64,000 nt of DNA from Apricaphanius iberus. Taxonomy: Eukaryota; Chordata; Actinopteri; Cyprinodontiformes; Aphaniidae. A program made the position numbers and the translations under genes. The notes beneath the pieces are model-generated. The model did no database searches. It was not told the DNA's origin and was given only the letters and a program-made list of their open reading frames with translations. Position 1 is the first letter of the stretch, and each line of letters begins with the position of its first letter. This document shows positions 14,401 to 26,751 of the stretch, piece after piece. The stretch spans positions 124,001 through 188,000 of the forward strand of contig JAPXFQ010000364.1 in assembly GCA_028564705.1 (NCBI GenBank). The letters are read 5' to 3'.

Positions 14401-15738
14401 ACCAAGTAGCTAAGGCCAGGGTCACATGGCAAGATTTTAAAAATGTTGTAAGATTTTCAAAACCTAAAAGACCGAACAGCAATAGAAAATACACCACACA
14501 CAAACATACGCACACACATATTGAACAGATTCCAATCACAAACATTCCTAGATTAGACAGGAAATCTTGCAAAACCTCACAAGATCAAATGTAACTAAAA
14601 TAAATAATGGCAGACACTTTAAAGGCGTATCGCTGCCTACCACCTACGTTTCTGATTGGCTGCAAGTCATGTTCAACAGGCTGAACACACCACAATATCA
14701 CGCACGCGCACCCCAAAATCCAATATGTTAAATATCTCCCATTTGTGATTGGAGCATTTCCAACGTCCTTCCGAGCAGACCAGAGCATTCTAAACAAACC
14801 GCACACAGAAGGAATATGTGATAAGATTATCTTCAGAGTCATCACGATAACCGGGGCGACCTTAAGTTTGTTGGGGTCAGAAATCGATATATTGCTGTGT
14901 GAACCAGGATTGTTTCTTTTTCTTCGTAAAATTATATACTATAATAGTTTTATTGCTATAAAGAGATTTTCCTCATTTTAACTGATGGTTTCTCAGGAAA
15001 AAAATATGACATTTTAATTAATCTTTTTATTTTGTGTTTAAATTAGGTAGACAGTGCTACATTTTATCACATGCAAGTCAGCAAGTTATTTCTTTTTAAA
15101 TACAAATAGATTTTCTAGATTTTCAACAGAGAAAAACTATTCACATAAATATAGAATTTTTTGTTTCTATTTCTTTTCAGTTATTGTAAATAGAGTTTTT
15201 TCATTGACATATGATTGAGATGGAACAGCTCTGACCTCAAGGTAATCATTTGAGATGGGCTGATACAGACAGAGTCAGGTGAAGACATTTGAATGACAGG
15301 GGTAAAATGGTGGTTGACGGGCAACCAGTTAGGGGGTGGTTTCAACTGTCATCTCTATCAAGATGGGAATAGGAGCAGGACGAAAGAAAACTCTGTGTGC
15401 CTGCATGTGTGAATAGGAGGCTTTGTTTAACAAAGAATGGAGAGTTGGTATGTGAGTAAAGAATAATTACAAGCAAATTTAAAAATGCGAAACAGAAAAT
15501 GCTGTATTAAGCTAAAACGGGCAGTAGGTCTTAGCAATGTAAATAAAAATCACATTTTCTCTCAATAAAATTAGTATCATTATACTTTCTAAGGATTCTT
15601 GTGTTTTAAAAAAAAAGTTTTATATTAATGATTTGCAATTACAGTATGTTCATTGTCAGTTGGAAAACTAATTAGCATTATAAGAATTCAGATTTATCCG
15701 AACGCTAAACTGATTATTTTGCGGAACCCCAAAACTGA
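14401..15738. other. non-coding, no recognised feature
   Basis: Contains a loose CA-rich patch near 14490-14520 and AT-rich sequence after 14880. No gene is seen. Confidence 0.5.
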
Positions 15739-16219
15739 GGCCATGTACAAATGTAGCCGGGGTTTTAAAAAACAATTATTTCCCCCACAGCATTTAAAAT
15801 AAATAAATAAAATACCCATCCATACCTAACTGGATAACTGTGGTTTTAAGTACATTCATAGTCATACAGCTTCTACATACAGCAGTAACAGAGCTTGTAA
15901 AAACAAGCAAGCAAAAAGTGCTTTGACAATTGATAATGCCATCATAGCTCTGAGGGCATAAATGCTTTTTCTGAGTGTAAACACAAGCCGCACAAGCGAC
16001 GTTGGAGCATTTTTTGTCACGGACAGTGATGTTGCAACGCCTAAAACTCTGGTTACATCTGCAAACATATGCAAACGCTTAAAATGGAGAAAATGCAGAT
16101 CTTCACTCTGGCCGGAGTTTTGAGAAAGAATCGTTTTTGGTATGTTTTTGTGTGGATAACAGGCCAAACCGTAGAAAAATATCTGTTTTGTGAGTTACCT
16201 GGCTACGTTTGGACAAGGC
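15739..16219. mobile_element. MITE with GGCCATGTACAAATGTAGCC ends
   Basis: The left end GGCCATGTACAAATGTAGCC and the right end, reverse-complemented GCCTTGTCCAAACGTAGCC, are imperfect inverted repeats. Internal CCGGAGTTTTGAGAAAGAATCG and GTTTTTGTGTGGATAACAGG fit a widespread fish MITE family. At 481 bp it has no transposase. The family's superfamily and target duplication are not determined. Confidence 0.72.
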
Positions 16220-16984
16220 ATGACATGATTTCTATATTTTTGATGGTCCCTTTTATAAAACTGAAAAAAAGGGGACAGCATTTTTATTCTGTGGCCCCAG
16301 AACTCTAAATCCTATTCCTTTGTCACTGAAATCAGCAAACTTGGTCGCTTCCTTTAACAGTCAGCCAAAACATATATCTACTTTTAGCTCGCCTTTTGTT
16401 TTGTTTTTCTGGTTGATAAAGGGGGTATTATGCTTCTTGCAGCAAGTTGCATCTTGTACTGCCTTTGCATGTAGTACTGAAGATTCCCGCTAGGGGGCAG
16501 AGTATATACTTAGACTGGATTTTGCCAAAGAAGAAGCAAAATAAACATGGCGATTATATGAGATTATTAGCTGGTTAATATTCAGATAACCAAAAAAAAG
16601 ACGGCAGAAGTATCATGGATGGTATGTAAAACATATTTACCGTTATTTTGCATTCCTTTTTTACCGTTTTTGCTGCCGTTGACCGCGTGTACATACAGAC
16701 GGTCAAATAGCGCTCAACACTCCCCCCTATTGGTTACAATAACGCTTGTAAAATATATTCTGTTTAGTTTTTGCCTGCTTTTTAATGCTGAACTTCTAAA
16801 TTAAAGACGTAACTCCAGTTTTTGGAATTACTTTATCACCCTTGTGTGCTTCGCTCTGACAGCTCCTGCCAACAGCTATACTTAGTTAAAAACTTTACAT
16901 TTCACACTGCGGTGAAGGGCGTGTAGAAGTGAAATCGGTCTCCGCTGAAACACTTCCCCGCACTTGATGTTCCAGAAGTTGTCT

Positions 16985-17085
16985 GATCTATTCACCGGTA
17001 TAGCAGTATATTAAAAATGAATATCATGAAAATAAACACCAGTTTTGGGTATGAACCGGTATTCCACCCAGGCTTACTCGACGGG
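16985..17085. repeat. ACCGGTAT-type repeat fragment
   Basis: CACCGGTATAGCAGTATATT and TATGAACCGGTATTCC resemble the subterminal sequence of a fish DNA transposon with alternating CGGTAT motifs. Both element ends are unclear. Confidence 0.35.
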
Positions 17086-17417
17086 GGAATGTGTTCACAT
17101 GCTGAAAAGACCCCCCAAGAAACTCTAGTTAACCAGATACAACACCGCAACAGTAGGCCTTGAGAAGTTGGCACCCCCTGCTGCCATCGTCGGAATTGCT
17201 CTGTAACACAGAAAAATCAACTGAGGACTATAAACAAAAAACGTGTCCATAAATAAGTCTGTGTCTGGGTGCAAACTTTCAGTCGGAGAAGTATAAACTA
17301 GGCTTAAACCTATAGCAGCATAACTACAAAGATAGCACAGGATGACCTAAGCCATTTTAACTATAAGCTTTCTCAAAAAGAAAGGTTTTAAGCCTTAAAA
17401 GTCTTAAAAGTAGACAG

Positions 17418-17660
17418 CAGGGTTTTTCCTGCGTTCATATTTGCGTGGCGGCCGCCTCCAGCTAATCTGCTTGCCGCCCCAGCCTTTTATCGCTCTGCCG
17501 CCAGCTATATGGATGTTATTTTAACTGCAGTTGCAGCGTTGCGGCACTATGGAGGCGCTGTCTCAGCAGCTAGTTGGTGCTATCGTTGTTCTGTTTTCTG
17601 TGGATGGGTGAAAAATATTAACATAATATTTTGGGTTAACTCCTACATTCTGAAAATGTC
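17418..17660 (+). mobile_element. hAT-like repeat starting CAGGGTTTTTCCTG (partial)
   Basis: CAGGGTTTTTCCTGCGTTCA, followed by GCGTGGCGGCCGCC and a second GCCGCC-rich patch, is a repeat end common in fish genomes. It stands out by its GC content. The right end is not found; 17660 is only an approximate limit. Confidence 0.55.
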
Positions 17661-18423
17661 TCCATCTTTGCACTGAATAAAGATAATTCTCACTATCTCA
17701 GCATCCAGCGCTCCCAGAGAGAGATTTGATTGGTCCACCTAAAACAGCAGATTAGCTTCAGGAACCTGTTCTATTGCAGGACTCTGATCTGTAATTTAAA
17801 GTGGAAGTTTCTCTGCACAGAACGGACAAAAACAGCAAAGGTTGCAAAGGGAATACATTTTATTGTTGCACATATTCTTCTGGGGCATATACATATAAAT
17901 TTGCCATTTTTGTGCTTTATGTGGATTTTTAATGTCTGGCATTTGAGAAACAACACGTAATCCTTTGGATTTCAACTGTTATTAATTGAATAAAGATGCG
18001 TTTTTCAACACCTGTTTATACCTTTAGTGCTTATTGTGATGAAACGTGGAACATAATAATAGGCTATGAATAGTTCATAATTAAATTTAATAATAGTTAA
18101 TGTCTGGCTGCCAGATGTGTGGATAAACCCCCACAACTTAATGCACTTTCAGTTTAAAGTTGGCTCCTTATTTTTGTATGTATATTGTTTTGATAAAAGA
18201 ATGCTTTAACATGATGATTGTCATATTCTTATTAGAACGCTTAACAAAAAAATATGTTGCCTTTATAAAAAGTGAGTCAGTTGAATGCAGAGAATTCATG
18301 CATGTTGGCGAATGGTCAGGATGGTACCACCTCTGCCTCAGTTTGAGCCAGGAAAAACCCTGGACAGGATGTCTGCCTGACTGGTTCCACAGTAGAAGAG
18401 CCTGATAACACAAGATCTGTCTC

Positions 18424-18792
18424 TAGGGATGCAACGATACCACTTTTTTCAAAACTGATACCATACCGATATTTGGATCAGAGAGTACCAATCCCGATAC
18501 TTCTACCACCACACAGAAAAAGTGCTATCAATTTGGAGTCAGGTTTTATTTTCTTCTCTGCTTGTTACAAGAAATGATGGTGAATCAGAGAAAAAAAAAA
18601 TATTAATAAAAATGACAACAGAACTTAAATTTAAAACTTAAAAACAAATTTTTTATGTGATATTATTGCTGCATTTCCACATCTTAAGTATCGGTTTATG
18701 GTATCGGTTAACATTAGCTGATACCAATACCAGTACATTAGGAAGTATCAGGGCTGATACCAAATACCATTATCGGTATCGGTGCATTCCTA
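18424..18792. mobile_element. hAT-type MITE with TAGGGATGCAACGATACC ends
   Basis: The left end TAGGGATGCAACGATACC matches the reverse complement of the right end, TAGGAATGCACCGATACC, at all but two positions. Subterminal GTATCGG repeats are dense on the right side. The flanking octamers TCTGTCTC and TCTAACAC agree at five of eight positions, compatible with an old hAT duplication. At 369 bp it has no coding sequence. Confidence 0.82.
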
Positions 18793-20289
18793 TCTAACAC
18801 CCATTCTATTTCTGGAAATCCTAGGAACTACGAGTAAACCTATGAGAGTAAAGTTATGTGTTAAGAACATCATTCAGGTCTCTAATGTATGATGGAGCTT
18901 GATTAATAAGGGCTTTATATAGAGTTTCATTTATTTTTTTGCTCCTTATTGTTTGAATGAGGGACCTTAGAAACAGCTCAAATTCTACTGAGAAAAGGCA
19001 TCTCTTAAGTTAAAATACCATTGAAAAGTGCTTCACTTCTGCCAGACCATATAACTCTTGGCTACTTATTTGACCCCTTTTTCAGTTTTTAGTGTGGCTG
19101 TATCGACATCTTGACGAGTAGGTGGTATTTCTATTTTTAAATTAATTCAGTTGTACAGGAGAATGAAGTAGCAGAGCTTGGTTGCAAATTACCAGAGGGT
19201 CCTTACACTTGGCCATAGTTAGGGCAATAAATTATAGGCCTCAGAGACTTGTACAAGGTGCTTGAAAGCAAAGCCATTTAAAAATATCTGCTTAAAAATA
19301 TTTATGGTCATTTACAGAAACTTCTATCATTTTATTTGGTAAATAATAATTTATGAAGGATTGAATTTTTATCCATGGTATTTTACAGTGCACAGACATA
19401 CACACACACTAATAGCTTTGTGTCCAGACAAGCCATGTGCAAACTTTTTAATGAACATTGGCTGGCACACTAACATGAGCAAACTTTGGCCCACACCACT
19501 GTTTGATGATTAGCTCCATCCCAGGGGGTGACACACATGGACCAACATACACTGAATCAATAGCAATACAGGAAAGAGAGGACGCATGGCATGTATGCAG
19601 AGTTAACAGGTTTTATTCTTAGCTCACAAAGTGATTTAAAAAATGTATTTGTCTATATGGTTTTCCAGTTTTGTTTTTTTGCTTCTAAAATTAATTAATT
19701 AAGCATGCAATTAATTAATTAACTTAATTTTTGCTCCACCTTTTACTTCTACATGTTTTTATCACTCCTTTCCTATAACAGCCAATCTCGTAAGAAAAAA
19801 AAACACAAAAAACGTATCTTTTTCTGATCATGACATTTTATCTTTGCATGTTGTTATTATTCTTCTGATCACAGACAGTTGCTAGTCAAACATGACAGCG
19901 AAACTAAGGGTCTTATTTTTATTTGCTAAGAAAGTGCTGCGTCTTTCACAGCAGACTTAAAAATAGGTTTTATTTCACTGTAAGTCAGTCAAAAATGTCA
20001 TACCAAGAGATTCTGATGACAGATTATATTTCAAATAAGAACAAGTTTTATGTCTGTATTCTAATGGACCAAATAAAATAATAAAAATGTTCTATATACA
20101 TGAGTTTAAATAGATATATACTGTATAGTAAGACGCATAAGCACTCTGTCACTAAATAAGACCAAATAAAATCCTGTTTTAGGGCAGTTAGAATGATCAA
20201 AATATTTCTATTTGCCAAATGTTAGAAGTAAAAATGTGTTTTATTAATTACTTTAATTTTACAAGCTTAACCCCCCCAAAATTACTATG
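18793..20289. other. non-coding, no recognised feature
   Basis: Only the TTAA palindrome at 19691 stands out. Confidence 0.5.
19691..19722. repeat. TTAA palindrome around GCATGC
   Basis: Two 12-bp arms TTAATTAATTAA (19691-19702 and 19711-19722) flank GCATGCAA. It could form a small cruciform. No function is implied. Confidence 0.7.
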
Positions 20290-21240
20290 CCTTTCAACAA
20301 GTTGGTAAACCCCATCAGATGATGTCATAGCTCCATAAACTCAAAATTTAAGGCCACGCCTTAAAGAAACTGCATTCTTGTTTGAGGTCATGGAAAAATC
20401 AGAAGAAATCAGCAAAGATATCAGGAAGAGAACTGTGGACCTCCATATGCCTGCATATCACACAACTGGATAGTATGTACACTATTAGAATGTCCAATCA
20501 TCACCATTACACCCTTCAGGAAGCAGACGGGTTCTGTGTCCAAGAGATAAACATGATTGAGCCAAATGAGCAGAATGTGCAAATTAACCACTGAACAGAA
20601 GCAAAAGACTTCATGAAATGGTGCATGAAGCTCTAAAGAGAGAGTCACTAAACACTAGACTCAAAAAGACACGAAAAAGTCAGATAAGAAAAATGCACAC
20701 AGTGACAGACACCTTAATCTGTGGAGGCATGTCCTGTGGTTTGGTTAAACTGAAATCGAAGTGCTTGCCCATACCGACTGTCTAGAAAACGGGGAAAGCT
20801 TTTAAACCTGAGAGCACCAACCCAACTGTAAAGTATGAGGGTGGCAGCACCGGGTAGTACCTAAACAACAGAGACTGGTGCACATCACAAAATGGATGAC
20901 ATAATAAGAAAAGATTATTATTTAGAAATACAAAGGAACGTCATAGGACATTGAGCAGAAAGTTAGAGCTTTTACAAAAATGGTTTATCCAGATTGGAAA
21001 TTGTCATTGCATTCCACCAGATTACTGATTCATCAAAGTCAGTGTTTTGGGGTCTATTTTACAAAGCTGAGCTCAGGTCTATAGAAAACCTGTGAGCAAG
21101 ATAAAAGGGTGTGTGCAACTGAGGAGCCTCCAATGCGGACTAAATGACTTAGTTACCAAGATATATTTATTGTAGCTTTTCATTATCATTAAAACTGTAA
21201 AGTGGGGGCATAGTCTTGCCTGATCTATTATGGCTAAATG
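20290..21240 (+). mobile_element. Tc1-like DNA transposon, degraded near-full transposase
   Basis: An ATG at 20390 starts MEKSEEISKDIRKRTVDLH, the N-terminus of a fish Tc1-like transposase, which soon meets a TAG. Later pieces match the same family in order. They include a TLQEADGFCVQE-like segment (20516-20560), the 'trp-mediated' segment near 20720, the CACCGGGTAGTACC/GACTGGTGCACATCACAAAATGGATG block near 20850-20895, and the ATAGAAAACCTGTGAGCAAG block near 21080 (NPIEN region). Many stops and indels make it a fossil. Terminal inverted repeats are not clear. Confidence 0.8.
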
Positions 21241-24200
21241 ACTCTATTCACATAATAAATCAAAGTCACTGGTACATAATTTTTTAGTCCTCTTAAAATT
21301 ATATAAAAACATATACAAAAACAGTTAAATATGATAAATCTGATCTAATGGGCTTCAAGAACTAAAAAATACACTTGGTAACCTATTTATTTGAAAAAAA
21401 AAAAAAAAACACTGGAAAAAAATGTGCTTGCTCTTGCATCAGTTCGCTAAGTTAGAAAAAAAAAAATAGAGCACTGTGTGTGTTAAGAATTTTTATGAAT
21501 TGATAACCTGTGCTGTGTGATAGCAATTCCCTTAACTACAGCTTTAATTCATCCTTTTCCATCATGCGGTGTTCCCTAGTCATTTTGGAGCAATGTTTTG
21601 TGTGAATGATTTCACCCTTCAAAACAAAACAGAAAGGTACATCACATAAGACTTTGATTGTGTTTCATATACAGGTACGTAAATGATGAAATATCCTGCA
21701 AAATATCAAACATATGCTTAGGTTAGTTTTTTCTTTTTGGATTGTTGCTTCAACTCAACTGTGACTTGTTTATTTAAGACTAAGGGAGACACCTTGTCAT
21801 TTAGGCAAAATAAAGTAAGAGAGACAAACGCTTATCCAATGAAGGCACAAATTAGGGCTACATAGATACGGTATAAATTAAATGATGACAGACTTTCTGT
21901 GTTACTAAAGTAAAGCACCAGTATACGTTGAGAAACTTCTAGCCTTAAAAGTTCCTTGCTTTTGAGGCTAACAGAACTCTTTGATCAAAATGTTTGAGTT
22001 AAGCAAACTTTTACATTCTTATTGCGATGACTGTTGGAAAAACAGAAAGGTGTGTAGCAGGCTGGTCATTCTGTGGGTAATCTTGTGGTTCTGCTTGCTT
22101 AGAAAACGATCAGAGAGTGTAGGATGAGCTCCTTAAGAGTCCTTTTTCTACTGCTGCTCTAAAATAAATCCTGAACAGACAAGACACTACAATTATCTTT
22201 TTAGCCCCTCTCACTATCCTCTGCAAGGCAGTCTTGAATGCTATATTGCAACTAGAGTGCCACGCTGAGATTCAGGATGTCAGACCAAATGGCTTCACTG
22301 CTAAACTCTGGCTAATGGTAGAAGCACTTCTTGACTAGTTTTACAAAATAAACTATTTGTTTTCCCCTCAGCTGGAAAGCAAATATTTAAAAAAAGACAA
22401 AAAAATCTCAATAACTGTTCGACACCATTGTATTCTGAGTCTGAGCAGGGGATGACAGAGCAGCTAGTTCATGTTACTAAAATTATATTGTTTAGCTCAA
22501 CAACCCTGCAAATAGATGTCAAATATCAACAGATGAACTTATTTATGTTACTTTAAACAACATGCAGTGTTTGTGAACATTTCACTTTCCTGAGCAGCTG
22601 ATCCTTTTCTGTATCAACCACAATGCAGAGAGTGTTAATTTCAGAGTCCTGGAGTGCATCACAGAAAAGAGCAGTGTCACATTGACCTACTTTGGCTCTG
22701 TGCTGGATGATATCAAAATAAGCAGGAATATACAGCATTATTAGCTTCAAGTATTACTGGGGAACTTACAGGTTCTTTGTTAATTTTTTTATCTTAAATT
22801 CTCAAGATCCAAAGCGTAACATTTCTTAAAGGTATATCTGATCTGCTTTAAGCAGTGCTGATAACTTTTACAGACGAAAACCAAAAAAGTAGGGTGAGGA
22901 TTTGCCTCCTTCCTGGGCGTTAGCGAACAAGTAAAAAGAGGGCTTACTGGTGCTCACCTAAAATTTAGATTCAGCTGTCATTTGTCGTGATTCCTGGTCT
23001 CTTGGTAACCAATAGAAAATAATCCACTGAACCCAGGAATAATCCCTTTAACAGGCACCAGCTGTACAACACGTAGTTATGTTCTGACACGTCAATGTTT
23101 TGAAAAGACATTAAAACAAACTGCCTTGTTATAGCTGCTGCTGTCAGGCTGGAAGCTGCTAGCATAATTAATCCGCCAGTAGTCCTATCCACCAGTAAAT
23201 TTATGAACAAGTTGTACTAAACCCTCTAAATCCTAATAGTTAGTTTTTCGGAATGTAAAAGGAAAATCAATCAGTAGATTATGTAATTATTTGAAATATC
23301 AATTTGTATCAACGCACCTCAGTGGGAATCAAATGATCACTGAGGATACATAGAAAAATTGTATATTCTTATGCTACAAAACATCATCAATGAATACACG
23401 CAGAATATCTCACAATTATATGGAGAGTGTTGATGTATAAGAATAGTGAAATATAGTAAACTTGAAGCAGCTAAGGCAATGCATTACATGAAAGTAAAGC
23501 AAAGTGCACAATCAACCTTGGCAGAATCTGTAATTTAGAAGCCAGATAAGTTGTCTAATGGAGATAAGAAAAAAAGAAAAAAGGCAACACCTAATGAATC
23601 TGCTTTTAGATAGAATTCTTCAATGCCAGCTGAGAAAATATGACATGGAACAAATATGCATAGTGTACTGGAGTAAATGTTTTCCTTTCAAATAAGAGAT
23701 TTTTTATGTGAATAATAGATGCATTAAAAGTCTGGTCTGTTTATTCCAACCATTTGTAAATTCATAAACATTACCAAACGTTTTTTTTATTTCATTGGGC
23801 TTGGAACAGACATAGAACCTGTGTTTTAGAAGTTTCAGAGCATCACTTATAAGCGTAATAAACTATTGCATCCATTAACATATAAATGTAAATAGTCAAA
23901 TATGTTGTATATTGAGCAGTTCTGAAAGTGACAGAAAATGTCAATGCACTACCATAACAAACAAAAAGAAAGGGCATAGGTAGCCTAGAGGAAGTTTTGT
24001 TGACAACAAATATGTTACAAATAACGAAAGTTCCATCATGAAATATTAATACTTTTAAAATAGCTCGTAATATGCATTACCAGCTCACAACACAAACGCT
24101 TTTTTTGTACTTTTTTAAATTTTTGCTTTAAGTTTATTTATTTATTTTTTTTATTCCCATGGTAGATATTAAAGTTTTTTCTGAAGTTTTTCCTGGTTTG

Positions 24201-24788
24201 TCCGTCTTTGCAGTGTTCCTGTTCAAACTTTACTTCAGCTGAAAAAGACCAAAAGACACCTGTGCCTTAGCATTTTCTGAGACAAAACATGCCTGATAAA
24301 TTAGCTCTCTCAAAGCAAGCACCTTCTGAATAAATTTGTAATTAACCAAGAATACCACATCATTAATTAACACCAGGGTAGAAATTAGGAAGGACGAAAA
24401 ATATTAAATCACAACCTATAAAGGAAATTTCATGAAATGACAGATAATCAGGGGAAGCATAAAGGTGGCTCCTCCTTGCAGACCCTCAAATAATTAACAT
24501 CCGATTTACCATGCATCACTGGCTCCATGTTTATGTGACCAAAGGGACTTCACGTACACACAAGCATGAGCAGAAACAAAGGTCATGCATGAAATCTGAT
24601 TTTCAGGGTGGTTACAATTTGGGCACCCTCATTCAACTTGACACATAGTATGTTTTAAAATTAGACACACACTACTCAGCAGCGAATTGGAATTAAGGGG
24701 TTGTTAATAAAAGGTCCTAACCAGGTACTTTGTGTAATAATCCTTTTACTTGTATTATAAATTCTTCAAAAATTCAAAAAAACATGCA
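21241..24788. other. non-coding, no recognised feature
   Basis: Contains the A16 run and otherwise unremarkable AT-rich sequence. A minus-strand open frame at 22553-22750 has ordinary amino-acid composition but no convincing splice sites or family match. Confidence 0.5.
21394..21409. repeat. A16 homopolymer
   Basis: Sixteen consecutive A, with a second shorter A run at about 21455. It could be an old retroelement tail, but no body is recognisable upstream. Confidence 0.8.
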
Positions 24789-25546
24789 GCGGCTGATTTA
24801 CTAAGCAGGGGCAGAGATGACTGCGCCTGTTAAACCTGCAGCAAGATGAGTGCAATCCATTTAGCGCTTTAACCCTTGATGAATATGCAATGTGGGTGTT
24901 TCTCTCAGAAGGCACAAAATATTGGGAGGAAAACATGCAAATAATTTAAGTTCTCATTCACTGGTGTCTTTATTAATTCTTCAGTGTTCTCTGGTATGAA
25001 AGAATGCACTCTGAGTCAGTTTATGTCAAAAAAATAAAAATAATCTCTGTCTATTTCAGTTTATGCCAGTTCAGTGGGGGAATGGGTGTGGAGACTCAAC
25101 AAGATGTTAGGACTTGCTCATTAAGATTAATGACATGAAAGTTTCTGTCCTCTGATTGGCAAACTGCCAAGCCTAGGACTTAGCGAGGAGCCTTGCTTTG
25201 GAGAAGTTGCAGCTTTAATAAGTCTGACTCTGGAATACATTCTGGCCTACTAGTAATAAATTCTTTAACAGTCATAGACTTAAAAAGAATGTACCCCCCC
25301 CCCCCCTTTTTTGTGTTCAAAAGATGCATCATGAATTCACTGCACCTATTCCTCCCGTCTCTGCCTGTGGCGGAGTCCATTGGGCCAGCGGACGCATAGT
25401 CCTCATTTGAATATTGCTCTTTACACCTCATTTCGGCAAATAGTCTTAGTACATAACCCCCAAATCATGAATAAACCCTTCACGCAATTTGTTTGCGGCA
25501 AACGCAATTTTGCACTCTTTAGTTGGAACATTGATAAATCAGGCCC
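24789..25546 (+). mobile_element. Harbinger-like non-autonomous element, copy B
   Basis: This is a second copy of the 4.2-kb element in opposite orientation. Shared blocks include CAGCAAGATG, AATCCATTTAGCGCTTT, AAAATATTGGGAGGA and a right end TTGATAAATCAGGCCC. The left end GCGGCTGATTTACTAAG is mutated and no TTA duplication remains. A homopolymer tract (13 C then 6 T) at 25294-25312 lies inside. Confidence 0.78.
25294..25312. repeat. C13-T6 homopolymer tract
   Basis: Thirteen consecutive C are followed by six T. The length is likely to vary between alleles or be misread in sequencing. Confidence 0.9.
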
Positions 25547-26438
25547 TAATAAATGAAAGTTGCAAGGCCTCCTTGATACTAATATTCCTCCCATTCATAA
25601 AAAAAATATGTTAAAAACTCCAATTAAACCTAAATCTGCCAGGGTTATGTATTATTCTAGGATAAAATGCAAATGTGGTAATAAGGTAATATTTAAATAG
25701 TTTATTTCAATTTTCAATTTGTTTTACAAGCCATTCTCTTCAACTCCTATTGATTACAAAATACAAGAGTTACATCTGCTTTGCACGAGTACAGCAATTA
25801 TAATGTATGATTGAAAGGCTTATGGTGTTACGACGCTGCCAAATTTTTTTAGCACCTTTAATATGCTTTTAGCAAGTTTTAATGAATAAGCATTTAGGGA
25901 AAATGCTGCTTAAGAAGAACAAAAGGGACAGCTTGTGTTGAATACATTAATGACAAATTTCAGTAGCAAATTTGATCAAATAAGTATGAAAAAGTACCCA
26001 ACTGTGGCTACTTTAATTTTTTTTTGGAAACTAGACATATTTTCCCCCGAATTATTGGGTGAAAACTAAGCAGAGCTTAACAAGCCTCGCTTGTTCTAAA
26101 AAAATTAGACAATTGAAGAACAGAACAATGGAGACAGCCTGATGAAAAATTACAACTGGGAGGCCATTAACAGATGTCTTAAATGGAGTAAAAAGAAAAG
26201 TATCCAAAAGATTCTCTTACAATGTAAAATGCTCTCATCCTCACACTAGGAAGATAGTTTTCTTTTTTTGTGTAAAATCTAAGGTCATTACACAGTTTAA
26301 GTATCATTCAGTTTTTGAAAATGTTAGATTGGCATAATTTACACATGTAAAAAAAAATATGTAAGAAAAAATCCATCCATCATAGCAGAATGCTACAAAA
26401 GGTACCTAAAACATAAAAGATCTGGAATATACACTTAT
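25547..26438. other. non-coding, no recognised feature
   Basis: AT-rich sequence between the Harbinger-like copy and the SINE-like repeat. Confidence 0.5.
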
Positions 26439-26751
26439 TGGGTGCGGCACAGTAACTGTCTTTAGCACTGTTGCTTTGCAGCAAAAATGTTCTGGTTTTG
26501 AATCTGGGCCTGGGGACTTTCTGGAGGGAGTTCTCGTGTTTGCTTGCGTGGGTTCCCTCACAGTATTCTGGCTACCTCCCAAAACATGACTGTTATGTTA
26601 ACTGGTGTGAGTGTGTCCATGCGTGGTTGTTTGTCCTGTGTGTATGTGTGGACTGGGGACCTGACCAGGGTTTTTCACCGCCTTTTCCCTGGTGACCACT
26701 GAGATAGGTGGCATAAGATAGACGTATACATTATAGATGGATGTATAAATG
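26439..26751 (+). repeat. SINE-like fish repeat, nearly complete
   Basis: The segment begins GGGTGCGGCACAGTAACTGT with GCACTGTTGCTTTGCAGCA and TGGTTTTGAATCTGGGCC. This is a tRNA-like head with box-B-like sequence. It continues through GCGTGGGTTCCCTCACAG, CCTGACCAGGGTTTTTCACC and GAGATAGGTGGCATAAG. The order is that of the very abundant fish repeat beginning GGCGGCACGGTGG. The open frame inside it is incidental. Confidence 0.72.

Noticed and set aside
22553..22750. Minus-strand 65-codon frame with ordinary amino-acid composition
   Set aside because: Only weak acceptor-like sites precede it, the phase does not fit the formin, and no domain is recognised.
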